This document shows positions 24,001 to 30,396 of a stretch of 36,202 bases of DNA, piece by piece (the stretch's first letter is position 1; each line of letters begins with the position of its first letter). The notes beneath the pieces are model-generated. The model was not told the origin of the DNA and searched no databases. It worked only from the letters and a program-made list of their open reading frames with translations. The position numbers and the translations under genes are program-made. The stretch is taken from the NCBI GenBank assembly GCA_005503065.1, contig SCOE01000049.1, positions 1 through 36,202 of the forward strand. Direction: 5' to 3'. The stretch is from Comamonadaceae bacterium ALPHA2B (GTDB lineage: Bacteria; Pseudomonadota; Gammaproteobacteria; Burkholderiales; Burkholderiaceae_C).

Positions 24001-24319
24001 ACAGCAGGACTTCATCTATGCCGACGAGCTGCAGGGCTGGGCGAAGGACGGGGTGGTCGAACTGCACACCGCCTTCTCGCGCGCCGATGGCAAGAAGGCC
24101 TACGTGCAGGACCGTTTGCGCGAGCAGGCCGACACGGTGTGGCGCCTGTTGCAGGCGGGCGGCCATGTCTACATCTGCGGCGACGGCTCGCGCATGGAGC
24201 CCGATGTGCGCCGCACATTGGTCGACATCGCCCGCGCGCACGGCGAGGACGGCGAGGCCTGGATGGAGAGGATGATCGCCGGCCAGCGCTACGTGCTGGA
24301 CGTGTGGGCCGGCAATTGA
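21074..24319 (+). CDS. Self-sufficient cytochrome P450-reductase fusion, CYP102 type
   Basis: 1081 residues. The P450 domain (1-465) has the I-helix AGHETTSG (270-277), EALRMYPTAPA as the ExxR region, and the haem loop FGTGQRACIGRQFA with ligand Cys413. After a linker comes an FMN domain (about 505-655: LLVLHGSNLGSAEDF, SASYNGAAPDNAVEFW, FGCGNTDW). The FAD/NADPH domain (about 690-1081) has RYYSISSSP, GPGTGLAPFRGFLQE, YICGDGSRMEPDV and a C-terminal Trp in VLDVWAGN. This is the P450-BM3 layout, a cytoplasmic NADPH-dependent hydroxylase. Phe91 matches BM3 Phe87, but the BM3 carboxylate anchors Arg47 and Tyr51 align with Met52 and Val56, so the substrate preference may differ. GAGACGAGG precedes the start. 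Confidence 0.95.
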   Translation: MAGKNPLHPIPHPARKPIVGNLLSIGSDSPVLDMWKIARELGGIYWLDMPGMPVVVISDHELVNELVDEKRFDKSTNGALRRLRAASHGLFTSDTHESTWSKPHNILLANFSQRAMQAYHPMMLDIAEQLVAKWERLNFDDEVDVTRDMTALTLDTIGLCGFGYRFNSFYREGFHPFVDAMVRTLETVQDRRGLPLEELMMKKQLAQQRKDIKFMHTMVEDIIRERRASGADIATKPDLLSYMIAGVDKKSGEKLDDKQIRDECIEFLIAGHETTSGLLSFAIYYLLKDPAILAKAQAEVDGVFGTDLTQRPTYAQVNRLQYIGQILKEALRMYPTAPAVAKRALANTAIGEGGKYTIHKRNMVILHALAMHRDKRVWGEDADEFNPEHFSREAERALPPNAFKPFGTGQRACIGRQFALQEATLTLGMVIQRFKLIDHANYQLKVKEALTIKPEGFRIKVEPRDPAALRATHPAPATTAATGGAGAAPEVPHSSAAGERARHGTSLLVLHGSNLGSAEDFARQLAEAGTLRGYSTQLASLDDYAERLPAAGAVAIVSASYNGAAPDNAVEFWRWLEGANDALNGVSYSVFGCGNTDWASTYQAVPRRIDDRLVELGAKRVHPRGEGDAREDMDGAFQAWADALWPALGERFGLKADAGAPEAAAPLYTVEEMPPPQTSGLVDSLGAVPLRVLVNRELQRGEGEAAPERSTRHVELALPEGVRYTAGDHLSVVPRNGAAVVERAMQRFGFARDAHVRLRAAPGRKTFLPVDEVVPVERLLSDYVELQDVATRKQIGVLAAATRCPFTQKTLGAFVGHDESVAAHYKAEVLGKRKSLLDLLEEFPAVELPFAAWLEMLSPLTPRYYSISSSPAVDPARASVTVGVVAGPARSGRGRFEGVCSNFLARAEAGDTVHGFVRGTTAEGFGLPEDAARPLIMVGPGTGLAPFRGFLQERAVRKAQGQSLGEALLFFGCRHPQQDFIYADELQGWAKDGVVELHTAFSRADGKKAYVQDRLREQADTVWRLLQAGGHVYICGDGSRMEPDVRRTLVDIARAHGEDGEAWMERMIAGQRYVLDVWAGN

Positions 24320-24327
24320 GAGAAGCG

Positions 24328-24534
24328 CTAGCGCTGCTGGCGGCAGATGTTGCTGCCGGTGGCCGTGAGCTTCAGCGAGCCGCCGGTCCATTCGAGCCAG
24401 GAGAGGCTCACGAGGTCGTCGATCACGGCCTCCTCGATCTCGCCGGCCCGCCGCAGCCGCAGCAGGTCGGCCACCTGCGGGAGCTGTGCACGCAGTGCGT
24501 CCCGGCGGAGCGAGGTGAAGGTTGCGCCATCCAT
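24328..24534 (-). CDS. Small hypothetical protein, winged-helix-like
   Basis: 68 residues from ATG 24534, which has AAAGG five bases upstream; the open frame is longer but the extra part lacks protein character. The sequence is helical (LRRDALRAQLPQVADLLRLRR) followed by IEEAVIDDLVSLSWLEW and a turn GGSLKLTATGSNIC, a pattern reminiscent of the last helix and wing of a small winged-helix fold. I do not recognise a named family. It converges on the P450 gene with eight bases between stops; a 12-bp palindrome AGCGCTAGCGCT lies at this junction. Confidence 0.6.
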   Translation of the reverse strand: MDGATFTSLRRDALRAQLPQVADLLRLRRAGEIEEAVIDDLVSLSWLEWTGGSLKLTATGSNICRQQR

Positions 24535-24890
24535 GCTGACCTTTCGAACCGTTGAAGCCGGCCAGAGTAACACCTGCGCATGCATCGCCGGAGAAATAAA
24601 AAGCGCGTTGACGCCAAATCGCCTACACTTGCGCGATCGACTGCAGCGTGCTCGTTGCTGCAGCCCTTGATTGACTCCTTGCGGCAACGCCCGCACAGGC
24701 CCCAGGCAAAGCAGGCATCGCCCGCTCCCACCGCCCCGGCGTCACTCCTCCTCGGCGAGCCTCATTCGCGGTCCGTTCAACAAGAACACGCATCGGACCG
24801 CTCCCCACCCCCAGATCCATTTGCGTGCAGCTTCGGCCCGGTCCGACGCGCACGGGGTTGTGCGGCACCCGCAAGCCGCCCTTCGATTCC
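24535..24890. other. 356-base gene-free leader region
   Basis: No convincing gene on either strand. It separates the 68-aa gene (minus) from the 71-aa/IF-1/RRM run (plus), so it must hold both promoters. It contains a short AT-rich patch near 24590-24605, a TACACT box at 24624 that could be a -10 without a well-spaced -35, and a small GCAGC/GCTGC hairpin near 24645-24665. If transcription starts near 24635 the plus-strand message has a leader of about 250 bases. Confidence 0.4.
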
Positions 24891-25106
24891 ATGCAGACAC
24901 CCCAGACCCACGAAGTGGGCCGATACCTGGTCACCCCGATGACCAAGCTCACCGAATCCGGCCAGTACGCCGCCTCGGTCTCCATCCGCCGCGGCATGCA
25001 CGACCGGGTCTTCCGGTTGATCCCGCGCTTCGACTCGGCCACGCGCGCCGCGGTCTATGCGCTGGCGCAGGGCCGTGCGTTCGTCCTCAACAACCAACTG
25101 GCCTGA
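24891..25106 (+). CDS. Small conserved-looking protein of unknown function
   Basis: 71 residues from ATG 24891. A GTG at 24825 would add 22 unconvincing residues. The sequence predicts beta strands ([32 protein letters not shown]) followed by a helix ([17 protein letters not shown]). It is cytoplasmic, with no signal or catalytic motif. I do not recognise a named family with confidence. It is 32 bases upstream of an IF-1 gene and probably co-transcribed with it and the RRM gene, hinting at an RNA- or stress-related role (inference). Confidence 0.68.
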   Translation: MQTPQTHEVGRYLVTPMTKLTESGQYAASVSIRRGMHDRVFRLIPRFDSATRAAVYALAQGRAFVLNNQLA

Positions 25107-25138
25107 GCGCGTCTCGGGCCCATCACCGAAGGAGCTTC

Positions 25139-25405
25139 GTGGCCAAGGAAGAACTCATCGAAATGCAAGGCCGGGTGGAGGAAGTACTGCCCGATTCGCG
25201 ATTCCGCGTCACGCTCGACAACGGCCACAGCCTCGTCTGCTACGCGGGCGGCAAGATGAAGAAGCACCGCATCCGCGTGCTCGCCGGCGACAAGGTGTCG
25301 CTCGAGATGTCGCCCTACGACCTCAACAAGGGTCGCCTGACCTTCCGCCACCTGGAGCAGCGCTCCGGGGGCGGCTCCTCCGCCATGCGCCGTCCGGCGC
25401 GCTGA
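25139..25405 (+). CDS. infA: Translation initiation factor IF-1 paralogue
   Basis: 88 residues with an OB fold. [44 protein letters not shown] and [13 protein letters not shown] align along the whole length of standard 72-residue IF-1, which binds the ribosomal A site region of the 30S subunit. The extra 16 residues form a Gly/Ser and basic tail ([16 protein letters not shown]). The start is GTG 25139 with GAAGGAGC upstream. Betaproteobacteria commonly carry this longer IF-1 in addition to the one in the ribosomal-protein cluster; the position here, next to an RRM protein and away from ribosomal genes, fits that paralogue. Confidence 0.93.
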   Translation: MAKEELIEMQGRVEEVLPDSRFRVTLDNGHSLVCYAGGKMKKHRIRVLAGDKVSLEMSPYDLNKGRLTFRHLEQRSGGGSSAMRRPAR

Positions 25406-25467
25406 TGGCGCATTCACAGACCATGAACCGGGCCACGGTGGCCCGACAGACCGATCAAGGAAACACC

Positions 25468-25809
25468 ATGGAAAACAGACTCTACGTTGGCAATCTCTCC
25501 TATTCGATGCGCGACGACACGCTGCAGCAAAGCTTCTCCTCCTTCGGGCACGTGGTGTCCGCCAAGGTGATGATGGAGCGCGACAGCGGCCGTTCGAAGG
25601 GCTTCGGCTTCGTCGAGATGGGCTCGCCCGCGGAAGCGCAGGCCGCCATCGAAGGCATGAGCGGCAAGGAAGTCGACGGCCGCGCCCTCACCGTGAACCT
25701 GGCCCGTCCGATGGAGCCGCGCGGCGGTGGCTACGGCGGTGGCGGTGGCGGTGGCGGCGGTGACCGTCGCGGCGGTGGCGGCGGCTACGGCGGCGGCAAC
25801 CGTTATTGA
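25468..25809 (+). CDS. Glycine-rich RRM RNA-binding protein
   Basis: 113 residues. A single RNA-recognition motif (1-80) has RNP2 LYVGNL (5-10) and RNP1 KGFGFVEM (44-51) with the aromatic residues that stack on RNA. The tail (85-113) is almost all Gly with Arg and Tyr. Such single-RRM proteins occur in cyanobacteria and proteobacteria and are often cold-inducible RNA chaperones. ATG 25468 has AAGGAAA upstream. It lies 62 bases after the IF-1 gene and is followed by two hairpins, so it is likely the last gene of the unit. Confidence 0.93.
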   Translation: MENRLYVGNLSYSMRDDTLQQSFSSFGHVVSAKVMMERDSGRSKGFGFVEMGSPAEAQAAIEGMSGKEVDGRALTVNLARPMEPRGGGYGGGGGGGGGDRRGGGGGYGGGNRY

Positions 25810-25811
25810 TC

Positions 25812-25832
25812 GAAGCCGGCCAGGCCGGCTTC
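25812..25832. terminator. Perfect dyad after the RRM gene
   Basis: GAAGCCGGCC (25812-25821) and GGCCGGCTTC (25823-25832) are perfect inverse complements, two bases after the RRM stop. There is no T tract, so it may protect the 3' end of the message rather than terminate it. Confidence 0.5.
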
Positions 25833-25881
25833 ATCGATGTTCCTGCACGCGGGCATGCCGATCGGCCGCCTCGCTGTGCAG

Positions 25882-25919
25882 ATGAAGAAAAGGGGCGCTT
25901 ACAGCGCCCCTTTCTTCAT
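25882..25919. terminator. Bidirectional terminator
   Basis: A long stem, AGGGGCGCT with AGCGCCCCT extended by ATGAAGAAA and TTCTTCAT (one bulged base), with a TAC loop at 25900-25902. The T-rich right arm and A-rich left arm can terminate both the RRM gene and the convergent hydrolase gene. Confidence 0.85.
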
Positions 25920-25944
25920 GCTGGCTCGGCTTGCGCCCGGCCGC

Positions 25945-26730
25945 TCATCGGCGTGACGGGTCCGGGTACACCAGCGGGCCGAGACGGCTGCGGTCGAAGG
26001 GCTTCCAGTCGTCTTCAGGCTGGGCCAGGCGGTCGGCCAATGCGTACAGAACGGCCGGGTGCGTGCCCATGCCCACGTGGCTGGCGAGCACCTCGATGTT
26101 CTCGTTCTGCGGGCCGGGGCGGTCGACGCTGCACTGCCAGGCCACCACGCCGTCGCTGCGGCTGAAGATCGAGGTGGTGGGCACCGGTGGCACGGGGCTG
26201 ATGTGCCGCATGCGTTCGGGGTCGCGAGAGCTCTGGCCGCTCACCATCTCGTACACGCGCCAGGCGTTGGTCGCGCGCGGGCTGCCCGCGAAGGGGCTGC
26301 CCAGGGTGACCACGTCGCGCACCAGGTGCGGGTGGCGGCTGGCGAGCAGGCGTGCGAACACGCCGCCCAGGCTCCAGCCCACCAGGCTGACCTTGCGGCC
26401 TTCCTTGTCGTGCAGGGCCTGCAGACGGGCGACCATGGCGGCCTCCACGCCGGGGCGGGGGCCGAAGTTGTTGCCCAGGCCCCAGCCGTGCACGTCGTGG
26501 CCGCGGCCGCGCAGGTAGCGGCGCAGCAGGCGCGTGGAGATGTCGCTGGCCACCAGGCCCGGAAGAACCAGCACGGGATGCCCGTCGCCGCGCGGCGCGA
26601 ACTGGAGCCAGGGCCACATCATCAGCGTGGCGCCGGTCTCCCAGAAGGCGCGTCCCTCGGCCAGCATGAGCAGGCGGGAGGGCGGCGCGATGCGATCTTG
26701 CTGGACAGCGTCGAAGGTGGTCGTGCTCAT
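25945..26730 (-). CDS. Alpha/beta hydrolase
   Basis: 261 residues from ATG 26730, which has AAGGAGAACC upstream; an ATG at 26766 in frame lacks such a site. The fold is marked by GHPVLVLPGLVAS, the nucleophile elbow GWSLGG (Ser120), acid Asp193 in SRSDGVVAW and His218 in ASHVGMG. There is no signal peptide, so it is cytoplasmic. The enzyme would cleave an ester or amide. It is encoded just downstream of a TetR gene and two phasin-like genes, so a role on polyhydroxyalkanoate or storage lipids is possible but not shown. Confidence 0.88.
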   Translation of the reverse strand: MSTTTFDAVQQDRIAPPSRLLMLAEGRAFWETGATLMMWPWLQFAPRGDGHPVLVLPGLVASDISTRLLRRYLRGRGHDVHGWGLGNNFGPRPGVEAAMVARLQALHDKEGRKVSLVGWSLGGVFARLLASRHPHLVRDVVTLGSPFAGSPRATNAWRVYEMVSGQSSRDPERMRHISPVPPVPTTSIFSRSDGVVAWQCSVDRPGPQNENIEVLASHVGMGTHPAVLYALADRLAQPEDDWKPFDRSRLGPLVYPDPSRR

Positions 26731-26781
26731 TCGTTGGTTCTCCTTGGTGCGTCGTTGGCTCGACATGGTTGTTGTGCTCTG

Positions 26782-27414
26782 CTAGCCGAGGTATTTCGAC
26801 CGCAGGTAGTCAAGGTACGCCCTGGATTCGCTCGAAACATAGGGAGAAACGAGCGTCAGCGTGTAGTACGCCGCCATCCCGGGGTCGGCTTGCTGCACCT
26901 CGTTGCGTCCTGGCACCAGGCGCTCGAAGGACAGCCAGCAGGTGGTCGTGAAGACGATCTGCAAGGCGAGCATCTGCGTCTGCTCGGGCGTCGCCTCGAT
27001 TACGCCTTGCGACGCGAGCGCCTCGCACAGCGCTTGCGCGGCCAGCAGGTTCTGCGCCGTCAGCGCCTGGGCGCGCTCGCCCAGCGCCGGGTATTCGGCG
27101 GCCAGGTGGCCCATGTCGCGGTAGATGAATCGATAGCCGTCGATGGCCTCGAAGCGCAGGTGCAGCGCCAGCCACAGGTCGTCGATGGCGCGGATGCCCG
27201 CGGTGGAATCGTTGAGCGACATCAGCCGTTCCTCGAAACGCCGGAACAGCCACTCCACGATCGATTGCTTGGTCTTGAAGTGGTAGTGCAGGTTGCCGGG
27301 GCTGATCTCGGCCTCGGCGGCGATGCGGTGCGTCGACACCGCCGCCAGCCCGTGCGTGTTGAACAAGGCCAGGCTGGCCAGCAGGATGCGGTCGCGGGTG
27401 GGGGAGCCGGCCAC
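26782..27414 (-). CDS. TetR family transcriptional regulator
   Basis: 210 residues from GTG 27414. There is no ATG in frame near the N-terminus; the phasin gene upstream ends at 27447, inside the same open frame. The HTH domain starts TRDRILLASLALFNTHGLAAV and includes THRIAAEAEISPGNLHYHFKTKQSIVEWL. The C-terminal domain has RFIYRDMGHLAAEYPALGER. The start has no good ribosome site, so translation may depend on the upstream phasin gene. It is likely a regulator of the granule-associated cluster or of the hydrolase 51 bases downstream (inference). Confidence 0.85.
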   Translation of the reverse strand: MAGSPTRDRILLASLALFNTHGLAAVSTHRIAAEAEISPGNLHYHFKTKQSIVEWLFRRFEERLMSLNDSTAGIRAIDDLWLALHLRFEAIDGYRFIYRDMGHLAAEYPALGERAQALTAQNLLAAQALCEALASQGVIEATPEQTQMLALQIVFTTTCWLSFERLVPGRNEVQQADPGMAAYYTLTLVSPYVSSESRAYLDYLRSKYLG

Positions 27415-27446
27415 TGGAGAAGGACTGCAGGCTGCGCTGCGGGCCG

Positions 27447-27971
27447 TCAGCGCGTCTTGCCGCCGCTGCGCTTGCGCGGGGCCGGTGTGCCGCCCTGCAG
27501 CCGTTCGATCTGCGTCAGCGCCGCGTCGAGTTGCGTGCGCAGTGCGGCCACCTCGTCGCGGGTGGGCACGCCCAGGCGCTCCAGTGCCGCGGCCACGCGC
27601 TGGTCGAACACGTCCTCGAACTTGCGCAGGCCCAGGGTCTCGAGCCCGGGGAAGCCGCGCGTGGCCGGCTTGCCTTCGGTATCGGTGCGTGGCGGGGCGA
27701 TGCCCAGCAGCGTCTCGATCACGTTCGTGTGGCGGCGGGTGACGTCCTGGCGCACGGTGTCGAGCGCCTTGAGGCCGGCGCGCCACAGGCCCGTGGGGGC
27801 GGGCGCGTCGTTGTCCGGCACCGCATCGGCGCGGGGCGCTGCGCGCTTGCGCGCAGGCTTCTTGACGGCTGCAGGCGCCGAAGCCCTCTTCTTGCGCGGC
27901 GACGGGCCCGCGGCCTTCGTGGCTTCGTCAGTGCCGATGCCCGGTGCCGGGCGGGTGCGTCGAGTGGCCAT
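27447..27971 (-). CDS. PhaF/PhaI-type phasin (polyhydroxyalkanoate granule-associated)
   Basis: 174 residues. A basic, Ala/Lys/Pro-rich N-terminal tail (KKPARKRAAPR, about 20-48) is followed by an amphipathic helical region starting GLWRAGLKALDTVRQDV. The diagnostic C-terminal stretch is FDQRVAAALERLGVPTRDEV with a coiled coil (AALRTQLDAALTQIERLQ). This matches the PhaF/PhaI phasin family that coats polyhydroxyalkanoate granules. In Pseudomonas PhaF the histone-like basic part is C-terminal; here it is N-terminal, with another short basic end (RKRSGGKTR). ATG 27971 has GGAGACACC upstream. It may tether granules to DNA. Confidence 0.82.
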   Translation of the reverse strand: MATRRTRPAPGIGTDEATKAAGPSPRKKRASAPAAVKKPARKRAAPRADAVPDNDAPAPTGLWRAGLKALDTVRQDVTRRHTNVIETLLGIAPPRTDTEGKPATRGFPGLETLGLRKFEDVFDQRVAAALERLGVPTRDEVAALRTQLDAALTQIERLQGGTPAPRKRSGGKTR

Positions 27972-28005
27972 GGTGTCTCCGTCGATGCGATCAGGGCCTC
28001 AGGGC

Positions 28006-28032
28006 GGCCGCCGCGCGACAGGCGCGGCGGCC
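28006..28032. other. Strong hairpin between the two phasin-like genes
   Basis: A perfect 11-bp stem, GGCCGCCGCGC (28006-28016) with GCGCGGCGGCC (28022-28032) and a GACAG loop, without a T tract. On the minus strand it lies just after the stop of the first phasin-like gene and before the second; it may stabilise the upstream message or reduce downstream expression. Confidence 0.6.
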
Positions 28033-28046
28033 GGCGCGTGCGGGGT

Positions 28047-28583
28047 TCAGGCCCGGCGGGTGCCGCGCGCGGCGCGGCGGGCCGGCTTCGCGCGCACCGT
28101 GGTGGCTTCGGCCGATTCTGCCTTGTCGCCCGCGACGCGGGCTTCGATCTTGCCGGCGCCTTCGGCCACCTTCTCGGCGACCTTCAGCGAGATCTGCGCG
28201 AAGGGAAGGTGCACGGCCTGCAGCGTGTTCAGCACCGAGGTGCCGATCTCGGAATTCACGCGCTGGCTGGCGTCGGCCACGTACTGGATGCCGCCGGCGG
28301 TGCGCTCGGCCACGGTGTCCATCAGCTTCTCGGTGAAGGCGGTGTCGCTTTCCAGGCGGGTCGCCAGGAAGCCGGCGACCTTCTCCTGGGCGCCCAGCAG
28401 GCGCGCCTTGACGTCTTCGCTGACGAAGGGAAGCTTGCTGGTGCCCACGGCGTCGGCGTAGCGGGTGCTCGCGCCGCCGATCATGCGGCCGGCGCCGGTG
28501 CGCCAGGCGTTCAGGAGGTGCTTGCCGGCGGCGTTGTATTGGCCGACGACGTCGATGGCAACGGTGCGCAGGGTGGTGGTCAT
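28047..28583 (-). CDS. Phasin-like protein
   Basis: 178 residues, almost entirely helical, with no signal peptide or catalytic motif. It starts TTTLRTVAIDVVGQYNAAGK; the middle has LLGAQEKVAGFLATRLESD and a heptad-like amphipathic stretch (FAQISLKVAEKVAEGAGKIE); the end is basic (VRAKPARRAARGTRRA). Length, amphipathicity and position 75 bases upstream of a PhaF-type gene support a granule-associated phasin role; no single motif proves it. It is the first gene of the minus-strand cluster phasin-like, PhaF-like, TetR, hydrolase. Confidence 0.65.
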   Translation of the reverse strand: MTTTLRTVAIDVVGQYNAAGKHLLNAWRTGAGRMIGGASTRYADAVGTSKLPFVSEDVKARLLGAQEKVAGFLATRLESDTAFTEKLMDTVAERTAGGIQYVADASQRVNSEIGTSVLNTLQAVHLPFAQISLKVAEKVAEGAGKIEARVAGDKAESAEATTVRAKPARRAARGTRRA

Positions 28584-28716
28584 GGTGGAGTCCTTGGAAG
28601 TGGGGAGGTCAGGCGGTGGGACGGACGGTGCCGCGATGGATGAATGATCCCGCCAAAGGCCTAGGCCGGGAAAACCAGAACTTCCAGAAAGTTAGGTCAA
28701 ACGCCCAAATGGAGAG
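28584..28716. other. Gene-free region upstream of the phasin operon
   Basis: No gene seen. It should hold the phasin operon promoter. A perfect 10-bp palindrome GGCCTAGGCC lies at 28658-28667, and a CCAGAA-CTT-CCAGAA direct repeat follows near 28675. No clear -35/-10 pair was found. Confidence 0.35.
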
Positions 28717-28831
28717 TCACCCCCCAAGCCGCTTCGCGGCTCCCCCCTCCGCTGCGCGAGGGGGGCGCACCCAGCGGCCTGGCCAAGCCAGTTCCGCGGG
28801 TGCCCTGGGGGTTTGGCTGCGCTCGCCGGCT
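28717..28831. repeat. GC-rich multi-hairpin intergenic repeat
   Basis: Consecutive hairpins: AGCCGC-TTC-GCGGCT (28727-28741), then CCCCCCTC (28742-28749) with GAGGGGGG (28758-28765), then a GGCCTGGCCAAGCCAG stretch. This order, a CCGCTTCGCGG hairpin followed by C-run/G-run arms and CAGCGGCCTGG, resembles repeats common between genes in Comamonadaceae (general knowledge). Confidence 0.65.
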
Positions 28832-28849
28832 GACACGGTAGGGTCGCAG

Positions 28850-28911
28850 TGCTATAGAAAATGTAGCTGGAGGCGCCGGTCTGGCGGGCGCTGGAGGCCG
28901 ATTTGGCTTGA
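28850..28911 (-). repeat. Dispersed repeat, copy D
   Basis: Same orientation as copy C: GCTATAGAAAATGTAGCTGG, then GGCGCCGG, GGCGGGCGCTGGAGGCCG, ATTTGGC. It lies about 50 bases before the arginase-family gene, in its likely leader or promoter. It directly follows the GC-rich multi-hairpin repeat. Confidence 0.8.
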
Positions 28912-28962
28912 AACTCCGGCCGCTCCGTACACTCGAACGGCCACCATCCCACGGAGTTGTAC

Positions 28963-29874
28963 ATGACCACCATCCGCCTCATCGGCGCCCCCACCGACGT
29001 GGGCGCCAGCGTCCGCGGCGCCGGCATGGGGCCGGACGCCCTGCGGGTGGCCGGGCTGGCGGAAACGCTTTCGCGGCAGGGCCTCGCAGTGGTCGACGGC
29101 GGCAACCTCGCCGGGCCGGCCACGCCCTGGGGCGAGCCATTGGAAGATGGGCTGCGCCACCTCGACGAGGTGGTGGCCTGGAACCGCAGCGTGTACGACG
29201 CCGTGGACGCCGCCCTCGGCGCGCGCGAGGTGCCGCTGCTCATGGGCGGCGACCACTGCCTGGCGATCGGCTCCATCAGCGCCGTGGCCTGGCACGCCCG
29301 CAAGCGCAACAAGAAGCTGCGCGTGATCTGGCTCGATGCGCATTCCGACGTGAACACCGAGACCACCAGCCCCAGCGGCAACATCCACGGCATGCCGGTG
29401 GCCTGCCTGCTGGGCCACGGGCCGGCCGCACTCACCGGCTGGAGCGGCGAGCGCGCCGCGGTGGGACACGACGCGCTGCGCTTCATCGGCATCCGCAGCG
29501 TCGACGCCGACGAGCGCGAGGCCATCCGCACGCTCGGCCTGCAGGTCTACGACATGCGCCACATCGACGAGCACGGCATGCGCACCACCATGGTCGAGGC
29601 GCTGCAGGACGTGGACGACGACACCCACCTGCACGTGAGCTTCGACCTCGACTGCCTCGATCCCGACGTGGCGCCCGGCGTGGGCACCGGCGTGCGCGGC
29701 GGGCCGACCTACCGCGAGATGCAGCTGTGCATGGAAATGATCGCGGACACCGGCCGGCTCGGCTCGCTCGACGTCGTCGAGATCAACCCGGCGCTAGACG
29801 TGCGCAACCGCACGGCCGAACTGGCGGTGGAATTCATCGAGAGCCTGTTCGGCAAGTCGACTCTGGTACGCTGA
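28963..29874 (+). CDS. Arginase-family ureohydrolase
   Basis: 303 residues, full length for arginase. The binuclear manganese ligands are present: LMGGDHCLAIG, WLDAHSDVNT and SFDLDCLDPDVAPG, plus the arginase-style SGNIHGMPV loop after DAHSD and the C-terminal Glu in DVVEINP. The SGNIHGMP loop favours arginase over agmatinase. Arginase hydrolyses L-arginine to ornithine and urea in the cytoplasm. ATG 28963 has GGAG eight bases upstream and is preferred to TTG 28957. No urease or ornithine gene is adjacent; the receiver gene 102 bases downstream is probably separate. Confidence 0.92.
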   Translation: MTTIRLIGAPTDVGASVRGAGMGPDALRVAGLAETLSRQGLAVVDGGNLAGPATPWGEPLEDGLRHLDEVVAWNRSVYDAVDAALGAREVPLLMGGDHCLAIGSISAVAWHARKRNKKLRVIWLDAHSDVNTETTSPSGNIHGMPVACLLGHGPAALTGWSGERAAVGHDALRFIGIRSVDADEREAIRTLGLQVYDMRHIDEHGMRTTMVEALQDVDDDTHLHVSFDLDCLDPDVAPGVGTGVRGGPTYREMQLCMEMIADTGRLGSLDVVEINPALDVRNRTAELAVEFIESLFGKSTLVR

Positions 29875-29976
29875 GCAGAGCCGGTTCGGCCCCGGCAGTG
29901 GCTGTGCTCCTACAAGCGCCGCCGTCGTGCGGGAGACGCCGGCAGCCCCTGCGTACCTTTACATTGGGCCACCGCC

Positions 29977-30396
29977 ATGAGTCCCGCCCCGATATCCGAT
30001 CCCGAACGCCCCTTGCGCGTGCTGGTGGTCGAGGACGATCCCGCCACGCTCGCCACCACCGTCGAGATGCTGCAGGCCCTGGGCCATTGGGCCACGGGCG
30101 TGGGCACGGCCGAGTCGGCGCAGTCGCGCTACTTCGACGGCGCCTTCGACGTGGTGATGACCGACGTCGGGCTGCCGGCGCTCTCGGGCCTGGACCTTGC
30201 CGCGTCGCTGCGCGCCAGGCATCCGATCCGCATCCTCTTCGCCACCGGCCAGCCGGCCCCTGCCAAGCCGCTGCCGGGTGCGCGCTGGCTGCAGAAGCCC
30301 TTCGGCATCGAGGCGCTGGCCGAGGCGCTCGAAGCGCTGCGCGGGGACGGCGGCTGCGCTAACCGCGATTCGCCGTCAACGGCACCGGCACACTGA
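29977..30396 (+). CDS. Stand-alone response-regulator receiver protein
   Basis: 139 residues consisting of a single receiver domain (about 13-128). The acidic pocket is Glu19-Asp20-Asp21 (VVEDD), the phospho-acceptor is Asp63 in MTDVGLP, Thr90 is in LFATG and Lys107 in LQKPFG. There is no output domain, so it would act by protein contacts or pass phosphate on. The kinase is unknown; the bacteriophytochrome kinase 1 kb downstream on the opposite strand is a candidate partner. The last 12 codons overlap the end of the convergent DUF2242 gene by 38 bases. Confidence 0.92.
   Translation: MSPAPISDPERPLRVLVVEDDPATLATTVEMLQALGHWATGVGTAESAQSRYFDGAFDVVMTDVGLPALSGLDLAASLRARHPIRILFATGQPAPAKPLPGARWLQKPFGIEALAEALEALRGDGGCANRDSPSTAPAH

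Noticed and set aside
24324-24335. Palindrome AGCGCTAGCGCT as a terminator between the P450 and the 68-aa gene
   Set aside because: It has no loop or T tract and is only 12 bp; recorded as a curiosity within the gene entry.
21041-24391. A minus-strand open frame of about 1100 codons
   Set aside because: Antisense to the P450-reductase gene; no recognisable motifs.
24608-24629. TTGACG and TACACT as a sigma-70 promoter for the 71-aa/IF-1/RRM genes
   Set aside because: The spacing is only 10 bases, too short for a standard promoter; only the TACACT box is kept as a weak possibility.
28047-28583. Possible histone-like or DNA-binding regulator because of the basic tail
   Set aside because: The main body is an amphipathic helical protein like phasins and lies next to a PhaF-type gene; the tail alone is too short to call a DNA-binding protein.
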